From Vitis vinifera (lineage: Eukaryota > Streptophyta > Magnoliopsida > Vitales > Vitaceae): a stretch of 64,000 bases of DNA. The stretch's first letter is position 1. Every line of letters starts with the position of its first letter. The position numbers and the translations under genes are program-made. Positions 12,901-24,262 of the stretch are shown here, one piece after another. The DNA lies in contig NC_081817.1 of assembly GCF_030704535.1 (NCBI RefSeq), positions 1,069,001 through 1,133,000 on the forward strand, written 5' to 3'. The notes beneath the pieces were generated by a model. That model made no database searches. It was not told where the DNA came from and saw only the letters and a program-made list of their open reading frames with translations.

Positions 12901-15879
12901 GGTTATACTTGCAATCATTGTTATCTGTTTAAGAAACTCATAAATTTCCAAACCCACAATTGCATTACATTCCACTCCATGCATGTCATGCAACCAAATA
13001 TTACATTGATTGAATAACAGTAGCCATAATCCATAAAAATCCACCAATTTTATAAAAACTGCAATATGGAGTGTTACATGATTTAAATCACTTTAATCTC
13101 TTACCAACCTGATATTTACCAACCATGGCAAACATGAGGGAAAAACTTGTCTCCATGGAACACAAAATGAAATAATTCTATTGAGTGGTGCAAGAAGAAA
13201 TTCTATACCCGCTATTTTTTCAATCATAACTCGTACCTCATTTTCTTCTAGAAGATAAGATGATGCAATGGAGAATTCCATTTCTCTCCACAACATTTCA
13301 GTTTCTGAGCTTTCTTCCTGATCCCCAACCGAAGATGGTGAGTTGCAGTCCCTTCTTTGGTTCAAGTCATTTCTCACCTGAAGTTCTTTCCATTGGTCGA
13401 TAACAAGTGGCTGTTCTTTATTGATTGTGGATTCTATGTTTTTCATGTAAGCTTCTATCACTTCCTTATACCCAGGTTCACTGAAGGGTCTCTTTTTATG
13501 AGGTCTTACTTCACCATAACTCTCTGTTTTCGTACGTATAGTAAAACCCCTTTTTCTTCGGAGTTTCCTAATTGGACCTTTCCCTTCCCATCTGCTCTCG
13601 ACCTCCATATATAAATCAGACATATTCTTACGCTGTAATTTAGGAACACCATTTGTGCAGTAATACTTGGGAGATATCTCCCCAATCTCTCCTGACTCAT
13701 TCCAAGGAGTCTCATCATGGAGATGATCTTCTCCATGTGCTATTGGTTCAATAATGAGAGGCACAGGAACAATAGCAAATTGATGTTGATCTTCATTTTG
13801 TGCAGCCAGAATTGGCTTTACCTCCCTTGACCTGTCCTTGCTTTTGCAGACAAGGAAATCCTCATAGGAATCTATTTGAAGAGAGTGGGCCCCTTTTTCA
13901 TAATCAATAATATGCTTTTCTGAAAAAATTGAATGCACGTCCCCCTCATCTGGCAATGCCAATGGCATTTCTTCCTTTCTCCAGTAGTCTACCTTGTGTA
14001 TCCCCGCTCGAACTGACCCAATATCCGACTCTGAAAAGCCACCTAAGCTAAAGAAACGATCAGGTTGTACATTTCGACGCTTGGAGCGCCGTAAGTCCAC
14101 AATATCACAGAATGGTAATGGTCCAGCTTCATTGGTGCCATTTAAAGGATCAGCCTCAATAGTATCAGCAGGAACAAAGGGGAATATGACAGGAGTGGAA
14201 ATTCCATTGTCTACTCTAAAATTTACAGCATTTAATGAAACCTTATCATGATCACCACCCACAATTTGATAGACAATCCTATTTTGCACTGACCTTACGT
14301 CAAATACAGCTTGCTTTAAAACTGATGTAACAACAAGCCATGAAAGATCAGATGAGAATTTCCCCAAGAACAATTTAGTTCTTTGCAGCAAAGAGCAGTC
14401 CTCAGAAAATTTCCACCGGTAGTGCTCATCTTCACAAGGATATTTTCCAAGTTTTTGGAGGATAGAAATCTGATCGAGTTCTACAACACTGATATCCTTG
14501 CTAAGTGTTCCCTTCTCTGTGCCAAGGGGGTCTTGGGTAATGTAGAAGTTGACAAAAAATTGGCATGAACATTCGGGCTCGTGAGGCCTCCTCTCAATGG
14601 AACTTATCTTAGCATCAATCCACACCTATATCATAAAGAAAAACCAGTGATCAAGATTAAAAATGCAATTACAACTATTATTCTCAAAGTAAGTCAAATT
14701 TTGTACAATCAAAAACTTATATCTAAAGCACACAATCTACAAGCAACAAGATCACCTTTGGTTTGTAAGAACTATAATGAAAGTTTTTCATCTTTCAGGC
14801 AACATTATTTTTAATTGTTTGATTACAGAAAAACAAATGCATGAAGATAGACCAACATATCATGCATACTAAAAGCAATTTTAATTAACAAGGCTTGATT
14901 GGGGAGGTTTTGGGTGGGGAGAGGCGGCCTTCAACCACTTCTCAAATCATAGGAACTACAAGCTTATAGTCATGCAGATTCAATTAAAGAAATAGAAACT
15001 TACCGGCTCTCGATTTTCTTCATCTGAACTTTCTGACTGTTGCAAGGTCCAAAGCACGGTTATTTCTGTGCCAGGCCTCAGAAAGCAAGTACAATCAGAC
15101 AAAGTTGCTTTCCTTGGCCTTATCCGAAGGTTTGGGATTGGACTTTTCTCCTCAATTACATACTCACTCTCTGCCAGATGTAGGGCTACTGTTCCATCCT
15201 CAATCCTCATGAGTTCTATGGCTTGCCATGACCCAAAGTAAAATGCCTCAAAAGCTGTCAGATGTCACATCATTAACAATGGTAGAAAATACCAATTCCA
15301 CAAAAAAAAAAAAAAGAAAGATGACATGTATAAATTGTTCTCTGAAAACAACAGACGCAGGGGCACTATAAAATCACAGGAAAAATGATATATTCCTCTC
15401 TTATTTTTCTTTTTTCCCCATTGTTACAAAAATGTGGAGGGAGGAGAGAAAGGACTCCTGGCCATCTATTTCAATGCAAAATAAAGAGAAATCAGAGAAG
15501 AGAAGGTGGTCAGATGCAGGGTTAATGCTTACGATGTGCATGAAATGGATGCTGGTTTCGACATAAATTCCTCTTCCGCATATTGTTAGTGAGTCAGCTC
15601 AATCTCCACAATATTCACAGCCGCAAATGGTATCAAGTGGAGCCAAAAGTGAATTACAATCTACCAGCTAAAAATGCCCCCCCAAAAAAATAAAACTTGA
15701 GACAGTCTTTGATCTCATCAGCCAAAAAAGAAAAAAAAAAAGGGAGAAAGGACTCCCGACCATCCATATGAATTTCAATGCAAAGAGAAATTAGAGAAAA
15801 GAAGGTGGTCAGATGCAGGTTAATGCTTACAGTATGCATGAAATGGATGCTGGTTTTGACATAAATTCCTCTTCCGCAT
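9966..15879 (-). CDS. CLSY1: SNF2 domain-containing protein CLASSY 1-like
   Basis: Nuclear SNF2-type ATPase. The CLSY family helps RNA polymerase IV act at target loci, giving 24-nt siRNAs and DNA methylation. Inferred coding exons: 15879-15831, 15254-15004, 14625-13237, 12772-12614 and 11909-9966. The phases join exactly and give 1263 residues, close to the roughly 1250 of Arabidopsis CLSY1. The N-terminus carries the family signature HPF..FEAFYFGSWQAIEL. The middle is a long low-homology region with basic RRSKRR and RKLRRKRG patches. The helicase part has Walker A SHSPGAGKT (712-720), the DEGH box (851-854) replacing classical DEAH, and a C-terminal QAVARAFRPGQ with the arginine finger. An alternative start exon copy lies at 15581-15533 and joins in the same phase. 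Extra noncoding 5' exons probably lie near 16500-16850. CLSY2 would be the alternative name; CLSY3/4 are less likely. Confidence 0.93.
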
Positions 15880-15944
15880 ATTGTTTCGAGAGTCAGCTCA
15901 ATCTCCTCAATATTCACAGCCGCAAATGGTATCAAGTGATATAC
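15436..15944 (-). repeat. tandem duplication of the CLSY1 first coding exon
   Basis: Two copies of about 200 bases lie 298 bases apart: copy A about 15738-15944 and copy B about 15436-15640. Each keeps an ATG (15879 and 15581), 16 in-frame codons beginning MRKRNLC, and a GTAAGC donor after one extra base, so both can splice in frame to 15254. Copy A has a clean TTACAG acceptor at its 5' edge. Copy B diverges about 10 bases inside that edge and lacks this acceptor, although other AGs occur upstream. Confidence 0.85.
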
Positions 15945-16471
15945 CTGTAATACACTAGCATTTATATTCTTCAAATTAGAACTTGTTGCCTCAGGCAATT
16001 CCGAGAAAATAGGCTTGATGTTCCCCAAAATTATCTCACACAACCTAAACTATTCAACAATATGAACATCACGCGACAACTGCGAGAACAAAACAAACTA
16101 TATGCATACACTTATTCATTTCTTATCTTATTTTCCTGAAAAAAAAATAATAATAAAGAAAAGAAAACGAGCCTAGAATTTTAGGCTACCAAAAGAAATT
16201 TCCTTTTTATTCCCCTGGCTCACTAAAATTAACTCCGTACCATCTTTTCACTTCTTTTTCCGGAGAATCAATCGCTTTACAGGGAAAAGGCAAACATGCA
16301 TGCACGATCAAAGGCCAATAATAGAAAAAAAATCGACAAAAACAGAAAATATAACCAGCTCCCAAATTGAGGCAGGGAAAGGAAAAAGCCGGCAAATCAA
16401 CACACGGCTCACGTCAGCACTGATCAAGATCAGAACCACACCAGCAAATAAAAAAATTGCAAAGAAAAAAA

Positions 16472-16715
16472 AACTTTCCTGGAAAATCCAAGAAAAATAC
16501 TTTAGCCGTAAGGTCGCACAGTACTGAGCGATTCACCTGAAAACAGCAAATGCAAAGCCGGACTCCGGCAATGCTGGTCGCCGATTCGTACGTTGTCCGC
16601 TTCCCGGAAAATCCAACACAAATGCTTCAGCTGAAAAGTCACAGTCAAGAGCGATTCACCTGAAAACAGCTAGAGTGAAACCGGACTCCGGCGATGCTCA
16701 TCTCCTGTCCGTCCT
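16472..16715 (-). repeat. 123-base tandem repeat in the CLSY1 leader/promoter
   Basis: About 16475-16597 and 16599-16715 are imperfect direct copies. Both contain GAGCGATTCACCTGAAAACA on the plus strand, starting 123 bases apart (16526 and 16649). On the minus strand each copy carries TTTTCAG/GTGAATC, which could be a splice donor, so two alternative 5' UTR exon ends are possible. Confidence 0.75.
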
Positions 16716-17153
16716 TGATACTATGCCGGAGAGGATCATCGACGACAGTGCGATTCCGGACTGTTGCACCGCAGAACCGATTCTCTAGGTGAAGTTGGGC
16801 CTCGCGAAACGTATTGAAGAGAAGAAGAGAGAGAGAACGACTCGTGTGTGAAGTGAGCGTACCGAAGTGAGATAGTGAATGAGCTGAGTGAGTGAGGCGG
16901 AGAAATCTATTGAACTGTCTGGAAAATCTCGGCTTTCGTTTTCTCTTGTCGTTTCTCCCATTTTTTCCGCTTTCGCACGAGTTAACGGAGTTTGTTGGGA
17001 GACCGGACTGGACCCAAGGGCAATCCCGACAATTCAGCTAGGATTTCGAGGGGTAGTTTGGGGAATTTAAAAACAAACTGCTTGGATTTGCGTTCGTCAG
17101 TTCATGTTCTCGGTGCAGTACCAATAAAAATTAAAAGCAAGATCTGAATTTAT

Positions 17154-17263
17154 TATGGGCTGGGCTTGGTGTTTGGGCTTTTCAAGTTTATAAATTGGGC
17201 TGCTTCCTAAAATGCACGCTTCCCGGAGAGCATTTATGGTATCATTCATTGAGGCCCAATTAA
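17154..17263. promoter_or_regulatory. cluster of TGGGCY (site II) motifs upstream of CLSY1
   Basis: About five TGGGCT/TGGGCC motifs, counting both strands, lie within roughly 110 bases. They sit a few hundred bases upstream of the estimated CLSY1 transcription start. Site II motifs are TCP-factor sites common in promoters of broadly expressed plant genes. No TATA box was seen, which fits that promoter class. Functional assignment is inference. Confidence 0.4.
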
Positions 17264-18458
17264 TGGAAAGTCACTTGTCATAATTACCTCACAAAAAGTC
17301 AAGAGTTAATAAGGATATAGAAAGCTGGTTTTATTGGTGCCATAAACACTCATACATCAAGACTGAAGAGTGAAGATTGGTGAGAATGAAGGACACACCT
17401 TCCATAAGAAGCAATGAATATAATTCACGTCACGGACCCGGGTCTTGGGTCCATTTTTAAGTGGGATGAATGAGGAATGTTGGCCCAAGCCCAAGATGGA
17501 TTTTTTAGGTGCCTAGCCCAAGATGGAAACTCAAGGTGATAAAATACAAGATATGGTCATTGAAGTAGCCATGTCGATTTTTATTTTTTATTATTTTTTT
17601 ATTGAAATTAGAAACTATACTTTCAAAATTCTATTTCTAAATTAAAAAAATCATATTTTTAAAATATAATTTTTAATATAAACTCATAATTTTAAGATAT
17701 GATTTCAAAATTTTAATGAATTTTTAATAGGTAATAAAATACAAGATGTGGTCATCAAAATAGCCATGTATTTTTCCCTTTTTTTTATTTATAGAAATTA
17801 GAAACTATAGTCTAAATATATAAAAATCTTAGCTTTAAGATATATAAAATCATATTTTTTTCTTTATATAGGTTATTTTTCTAAGACTCAATGGTTTAAA
17901 TTAAGGTACCCAAGGTTTCCTAGTAACCAAAGGGCAAAGGTTCCAGCGGTTCAAATACCCTTCAATGAAGGTTTTTTTTCCTAAATTTAATGCCCCTCAA
18001 ATCTTATGTGGCTTCACCCTTGATTTCGGGCTTGTATGGGAGGATAATGTGTGTTTTAAAGTCATAGGCCTTGCCATGATCATTTGTACGAACCTCACCG
18101 TTATATGTTTGCTTCTTCAATTTATTCTACCTATATACCATAGCCCCACCCAATGGCAACAGACCCTAAGCCCCCCCAACCCTTCAGAAATTGAGTAAGG
18201 ACTTGGGAGCTTGCTGAGGGCGAGGCGCTTGAACCATGAGGTGTTCGTGTAAGGCATGGGCCAAGAGAAAGATGTTCTTTTTAAAGGCATGACACCCTCA
18301 ACATCATCATTCATAATGGCACAACAGCATGGTAGCTATGCTTATGATCATCTTCTTATACTCCATACTAATACATCAATTGAGACACAGGGAGAGAGAG
18401 ATTCAACCTGGGAATGGTGCTGGAACACGCTCCAAATTGCTAAAAGGATGATTTCTAG

Positions 18459-18490
<32 letters not shown>

Positions 18491-18958
18491 AGCATTCAAC
18501 TCACCAAGCCAGAAAAACAAAAATGGAACATCATTTTTACATTACAGTGAACTATGAGAGTTACATGCTTTCACTGACGAACTATGAACAGCAAAAAATT
18601 GTGTCCTGGTAAAAAAGAGAAAACTATTTACTATTTGGAAACACAATCTGTTTGTTTTGAAGGTATGACTAAGACACTAAGACTAGCCCTAAAAATGGTT
18701 AGAAAAACCACCACATCAAAGCTAAATTCCCCACTCTAAAAAACCTATAGAGAATCAGCCCAAAATAGAGAGATGATACAAGGAAAAAAGTCAGCTAAAG
18801 AACTGAAAAAATCTCAAAGTTACACTCCCCTGGTGCACTGTCTCTTAGGTGCTAGATCAAAGAGGCAAACCAGGAGGAGAAACGAATGTATGAAAGCACA
18901 GAAATCTATTCCATCGTCTAGTCATCTGGCTAATTGTACTATCAATTGCAATCTTCAA
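17264..18958. other. intergenic between CLSY1 and DREB2
   Basis: No gene recognised. An imperfect direct repeat occurs at about 17538-17590 and 17731-17785; both copies read ATAAAATACAAGAT.TGGTCA followed by TAGCCATGT, suggesting a small unclassified repeat. A (GA)n tract is listed separately. The final part probably includes DREB2 3' UTR. Confidence 0.5.
18459..18484. repeat. (GA)n microsatellite
   Basis: About 13 uninterrupted GA units, probably downstream of the DREB2 transcript. Confidence 0.9.
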
Positions 18959-19036
18959 GCTGTAATACTGACTTCTATATTCAGGCATCCTTAGAACTTC
19001 AATCTGGCAATCTCATATCCAGCAATCAGAATCTTC

Positions 19037-21205
19037 TTAGAACCCCATATCTGATAATTCCAAATCAAGTAACCCCTGATCATTCAACCCTATACAGGGA
19101 TCTAACTGCTTGCCTGGCTGCAAGAAGCCATAGCAATAATCAAAGTCAGAAGGCACTTGCTCCATATGATTCAAACTCCCAAGAAGCTTAGCATCTGGAT
19201 TTTGCAGTTGGTAAGATAAATCCGTTGGCTTTTCCCACTGCATATTATCAGTTTCAAAGCTCCCTACTTGCCCAGAATCATGACCCAATTCCTGCCTTGT
19301 ACCATAGCTAGCAAGGGGGTCAGAGTCTATGGCCCTCAAAAATTCATCCACATCAAACATTTCATCCATAGGAAATCCTTCCAAGAAATCCTGTCCTCCG
19401 TCTTCATTCTTGAAGTACATGGCATCCAAAGAATGACCGTTTTCTTCATGCTGGAGCTTCATTGCATCAACAGGTTCATTACCTACATTGACAGGATCAT
19501 TACCTCCTCCCTGTGTTACCAAACTAACTGGTGTGGCAGGTTCAGCTTTAACCACTGCAGAAAGCATACCACCACTTATTCCTGATTCACCTTCGCCACT
19601 TTCATGTTTGATACTCGGTAAAACAGGCTTCTTTGAATCCTCATATGCACACACTTCAGAGTAGTTGGATGTTGTCGTGGTGGAATCAGAAACCGATGTA
19701 GTTGGAGCCGAAGAAGAATCCTTCAAAGACGTGGTGTAATTTGGAAGATTAAGACGGGCAGAAGAACCATACATGGCCCTTGCAGCTTCGTCATATGCAA
19801 GAGCAGCTTCAATGGCAGTTGGGAAGGTACCTAACCATAGCCTACTCCCTCTGTTTGGCTCCCGAATCTCAGCAACCCATTTACCCCATGTCCTCTGCCT
19901 CACACCCCTGTAACCACATATTGAATTCTCGGGCCCCCCTTTACCTTTCATACACCCCTTCTTTGAACCTTTTGCTGGAGCTTTGCGGACAGAATCAAGT
20001 ATATCGTTGTATTGTTTCCATCTTGCAAGAGTCTCGGCCACGGAATTAGGTCCACTTCGCCGGCTTCGAGACTTTCTCTTCCTGGAAGAAGCAAATGGAA
20101 AAGAAGTCTTATTAGAACCTTGAACGCAGGTATCCATCCTAACAAATTCATATACAAATTCAATAATGCACCACAAAAATAACCTTCAAAATGGAAAACA
20201 TTTTATTTTTTACCAGAAGGAAGTATTTGAGCAATCAAAAACAAATTCTAACACCTGCACCTAATACTTCTATGAGTCTAATATGATAATTCCATCAACC
20301 TACACTGGCATATGAAGCAATAATCAGGAATGGACAGATATCTAATGCAGAATTCACAAAGGGAACCCAAAAATGGTTCTGGGAAAATGGAATAGATGAA
20401 TGATGATATCAGAGCTCAAGTTGCCCTCTTCTGCCCTTAAACAATGGGAACTACAATTAAAGATACAAAGTATTTTAAACTCCCTTTGAGGTGGGGTTTA
20501 GCTTTCTTGGGTCCCAAACAATGAAGAAGAAAAATGCTCGGGGGCACTAATTCAATGCCTTAACCTGGTCCATGTTTCTTGGGGGGGAAGTAATAGAAGA
20601 AATTAGCAACCAAAGTTACTGATAGACTATCCTTTTCAACATGTCGTCGCAAACCTAAGTAAATGAGAACAGCCAGTCTGGTCCACAACTCTCAGAAAGA
20701 AACACTCAACTCATAGGAGTACACACAAGTATCGATCACATATCACAAAGGAAAAATGTGGGTCAAATCAAAGGTCAAAGAGTCATAAGCTATGGTGAAA
20801 ACAGGCAGAATCCAAATTGAACTGAAGCACCTCTCAATGTTAAAGAGAAAAATAGAGGGAACAAAAAAAGGGAAAAGTAATTTTAAAGTAAATTTCTCAT
20901 TCTCCATAGAACCAAACACAACTCTATTCAATAGTAGAATTCATAAAAGCACTTCAGGTTCAGGAATTTCTTCGTCTTTTTAAACTTTCCCAGCGTTTTC
21001 TCAGCAACCAAACAGAATGCACTCAATGAGAAAAAAAGAGGCACAAAGCCGCAGTACCCTCATAACCATAACCCCCATGCACAAAGCCATAATTCAAAAC
21101 TTCAACAACTTCGCAACAAACAAAACCCCAAAAAAAATAAAAAAATGGGGCAAAGAACAAAAGGATTTCAAACGATACCCACCTTTCAATGACTCCGGAC
21201 GACAT
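19037..21205 (-). CDS. DREB2: DREB2-type AP2/ERF transcription factor
   Basis: Nuclear activator binding DRE/CRT elements (core RCCGAC) in drought- and heat-responsive promoters. Exon 1 (21205-21183) encodes only MSSGVIE plus two bases of an Arg codon, followed by a GTGGGT donor. Exon 2 (20138-19037) begins after TTAG and restores AGG-ATG, giving 374 residues. An internal Met at 20137 would be the start if exon 1 were skipped. Visible features: basic [12 protein letters not shown] (27-35), the CMIV-1 motif [13 protein letters not shown] (67-79), and one AP2 domain (about 83-140) with [11 protein letters not shown] carrying the DREB Val/Glu pair. A Ser/Thr-rich stretch with SEVCAYED (168-175) matches the negative regulatory region of DREB2A, and the C-terminus is acidic. 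Whether it is 2A or 2C is not certain. Confidence 0.93.
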
Positions 21206-21408
21206 GGGCACTGAATAAACTCCTTCCACTTCTGATCAAAGCTCTGCTTTTCTGCTTTTCAGTTACCAAAGTTAGAGGACTTCTATCTTCTTCTGTCTCT
21301 CCCGGTGATTTCAGAAAACGTTTTCAGTTTCGAGTTCTGCTCTCAGTCTCTCTTTTGGGTTTTAGATTCAATAAAATCTGAAATCTTCTAATAGCATGCC
21401 AGCTGAGA

Positions 21409-21416
21409 TATTTATA
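21409..21416 (-). promoter_or_regulatory. TATA box of DREB2
   Basis: TATAAATA on the minus strand, about 205 bases upstream of the start codon. This implies a leader of about 170 bases. Confidence 0.6.
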
Positions 21417-21460
21417 GAAGAATTCTCTAGATATTTCTTAAAATATTTTCGGTGTCCATG

Positions 21461-21467
21461 ACGTGGC
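21461..21467 (+). promoter_or_regulatory. ABRE core near the DREB2 TATA box
   Basis: ACGTGGC, an abscisic acid response element core bound by AREB/ABF bZIP factors, lies about 45 bases upstream of the TATA box. Confidence 0.5.
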
Positions 21468-21512
21468 GATTTCCTAGCCGCGTCGTGTCGCTTGGTGTAC
21501 CGCAACTTTTGG

Positions 21513-21520
21513 CACGTGGC
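21513..21520 (+). promoter_or_regulatory. G-box/ABRE upstream of DREB2
   Basis: CACGTGGC lies about 100 bases upstream of the TATA box and pairs with the ABRE at 21461. Two nearby ABREs are the usual requirement for ABA responsiveness. Function is inferred. Confidence 0.5.
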
Positions 21521-22933
21521 AGTGGATGCTTCCCGAGCCACAACCTTTGTTCCCATCGTTTTCTTAGCACCGAAGAATCCTGCTTTTCATTAATGCTGTG
21601 TGGGATTGCGTTTCTGTCCCACGTTTTCTCGTGAAACTTCTACGATACCACTCTGTGAAATTACTGTTATGCCCATTATGTTTCTTGAATGCCAAGTATT
21701 TTGCTTATGCTACTCTTATTTTTTATTCTTTTGAATTGATTATGAAAAGTGAATAATTCTTTTTTTTTAATAATGGATGGATAATTTCACCCAAAAAATA
21801 ATTTATAATTCAAAATTTTAATATGAAAGTAAAAAAATCTATTGCTCCTTGGAAGGGTTTTTTATTTTATTTTATTTATATGGTAAAATATTTTATTTTT
21901 TATTAAACTTATATTATATACTCACGGTAAAATTATGTTGTTTCAAACATAATTTAAATAATTTAAAAATATTTTTGAAGAAAAAAATTAACATTTTTTT
22001 ATGTCAAAAATTAATATTTTTGAGGAAAAAAATTAATTTTAATAAAGAATTTAAGATTTTTTTTTTTATGTGCCCCTCAAGTAAGCCAATATATATCTTC
22101 CAATAAAAATTCCATAAAAATATAGTAGCATATGAAATGGGTATTTTAGAACTTTACTATGAGAAAGGCAGGGCCGTTTATGTAATTTCGTCACCATATC
22201 TTATCAAGCTAAAAGCATACTAATTAGAGTAGTACAGCGCATCCATGGTCAGCACTCGCCTCTTTGGGGTGCGGCAGGTCATTTTCCATGTAAGTCGACT
22301 CCTCACACATATTATTATTTATTTATTTATCATTACGTCATTACTGACCTTTATTTTTTATTTATGAAATAAATTTTTTCGTGCGTTGTGGCTGACGTAG
22401 ATGCAACATCTGGAAAGATCTGTAGTACAAAAGTGTTATAAAAAAGGTTGGTCTTTGAGTTTGAGCTGCCCTTGGCTTCCCTTAATATAATGGAGAAGCA
22501 AGTCTTACTCCAATTCTCTTCGGTATTTTATTGGGCGTCTGGACTTCGACAGTTTGACAACTTTGACTACACGGGGAATTGGTCAAAATTCATTTTTCTT
22601 CCTTATCAAGTTCATTTTTTATTTTATCCATTGACCCGCTTATCGAGTGGTTTTTATTTATTTATTTAAATAATACTATTTTACAAGATTATTTTAAAAT
22701 ATATATATTTTATAAAATACTTACTACTTTCAAAACAAAATTTTAGTACATTAAAAATAAGATTTTATGATAAGAACAGTTTATAAATTTATATCAAAGT
22801 TCGACAAATTTGAATTTGATTTTGACTTGAATAGTTATAAAGTAAAATTGTTTTTTTATTAAAAAATAAATAATTTTAATATAAATTTATAAATTATATT
22901 GAAAATTTTAGAATCCTTCTATGAAAAAAAATA

Positions 22934-23205
22934 GTGTTTGTTTATTTGTTTTTTTACTTAATTCTAAATAAAACTTAAAATTAAATAAGATGAAATTTTA
23001 AGTTATTTGTTTTTTAACATTTTATTTTTATTAAATATTAACAACTTAAAGAAAAACTAACATTTTCCTTTTAGTAATAAAAAAACTTCAAATATTTTAT
23101 TTTTTTTATCCCGTAAAAAAAATTAAATATGATAAAAATAAATAATCTAAAATTTAAAAATAAATTGATTTTTACAAAAAGAAAAAAAAAACACCACCTA
23201 ATTTT
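22934..23205. repeat. MITE-like element with GTGTTTGTTT / ACACCACC ends
   Basis: It begins AGTGTTTGTTTATTTG and ends AAAAAACACCACC, the same terminal style as the compact foldback at 31504-31577. The interior is AT-rich with TTAAAATTAAATAAG-like sequence and no coding capacity. Membership is by eye. Confidence 0.35.
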
Positions 23206-24220
23206 TGAAAGGCTCGAACTTTTGGTGCCTAAAAGGTAAAGGAGTGCATCAAATAATAAGGAAAAGAATAAAAATAGCAAGAAATCCAAATTATTTTATT
23301 TGATTTATCTAAAAAAAATATGAAGAAAAATCAAGTATAACCAAAAACTATTTAAAAGCTTATATGTTTTAATTTTTTATTTTATATAAATAAAAAGAGA
23401 AAAACAAATTTTAAAATATATACAAATTTATTAAGATTAAATCTATTATTTTATTTATTTATTTTATTTTTCTCATATTTTCTCTTAAATTTCTCAAATT
23501 CTAAAATGTTAAAAAACATGATATACATATTGAGTTTAAATCGCACTAGTTTAATTTTTTTTAAAAAAAAAATTGGTAGTTTAACATGGTATTAAAGTTT
23601 AGTTTGGTGAGAAATCTTAATTATTTGTATTTCCTCGATTTATTTATTGGATATAAATCTAAATTCTGTATTCCAATAATTTACATTAAATTTTGTTTAT
23701 ATCTCAATAATTTACATATTTGTTGTTAATATATATATATTATGTTTAATATTTTATTTATGGTTTAAAAATATACATAAGAAGATGGTAATACAATAAA
23801 GTTTATAATATTATTTTAGTAATTTATCAATAAAATAATTAATCTACAAATTTCCAAACTCTTTAAATAATAGAAATACCATTTTTTAAATTGTATTCAA
23901 ATATTACCAAACTAGCTTTAATTATTAGATAAATGTACTTTAAAATAAAATAAAATAATTTTAAAATTAATTATTTTGAAAATAGACTATCTTAGGAAGG
24001 TTTTTGATAATAAAATAGATCATAAGATAGGTTAGTTCTACTGTGAAAACATTGGGAAAAGTATTGTAATTTCTTGAAATTAAGGAAATTACGAATGTAA
24101 ATTTGATTTGGTGGTCCAAATTGTGGTTCTGATTTTTGGATTTGTGACCCGGCTTGGCCCAACTTGGTACTAACCCAATCCTAGCAAGGTTTTTAATCAA
24201 GGACCGAATCCAACTTGAAA

Positions 24221-24262
24221 TGATGGGCTCTTGGGCATAATCTGGGCCCAATTGTTGGGCCC
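24221..24262. promoter_or_regulatory. orphan TGGGCY (site II) cluster
   Basis: TGGGCT, TTGGGCAT, TGGGCCCAA and TTGGGCCC occur within about 40 bases. Such clusters usually mark promoters of housekeeping genes, but no convincing exon follows on either strand within about 1 kb. It may be chance, a repeat, or the promoter of a noncoding transcript. Confidence 0.25.

Noticed and set aside
15654-16043. 129-codon minus-strand open frame over CLSY1 exon copy A
   Set aside because: Different frame from the family N-terminus; the correct frame starts at 15879 and reads MRKRNLC.
17950-17965. GGTTCAAATACCC resembling a Pol III B box
   Set aside because: No matching A box or cloverleaf at correct spacing, so no tRNA gene is called.
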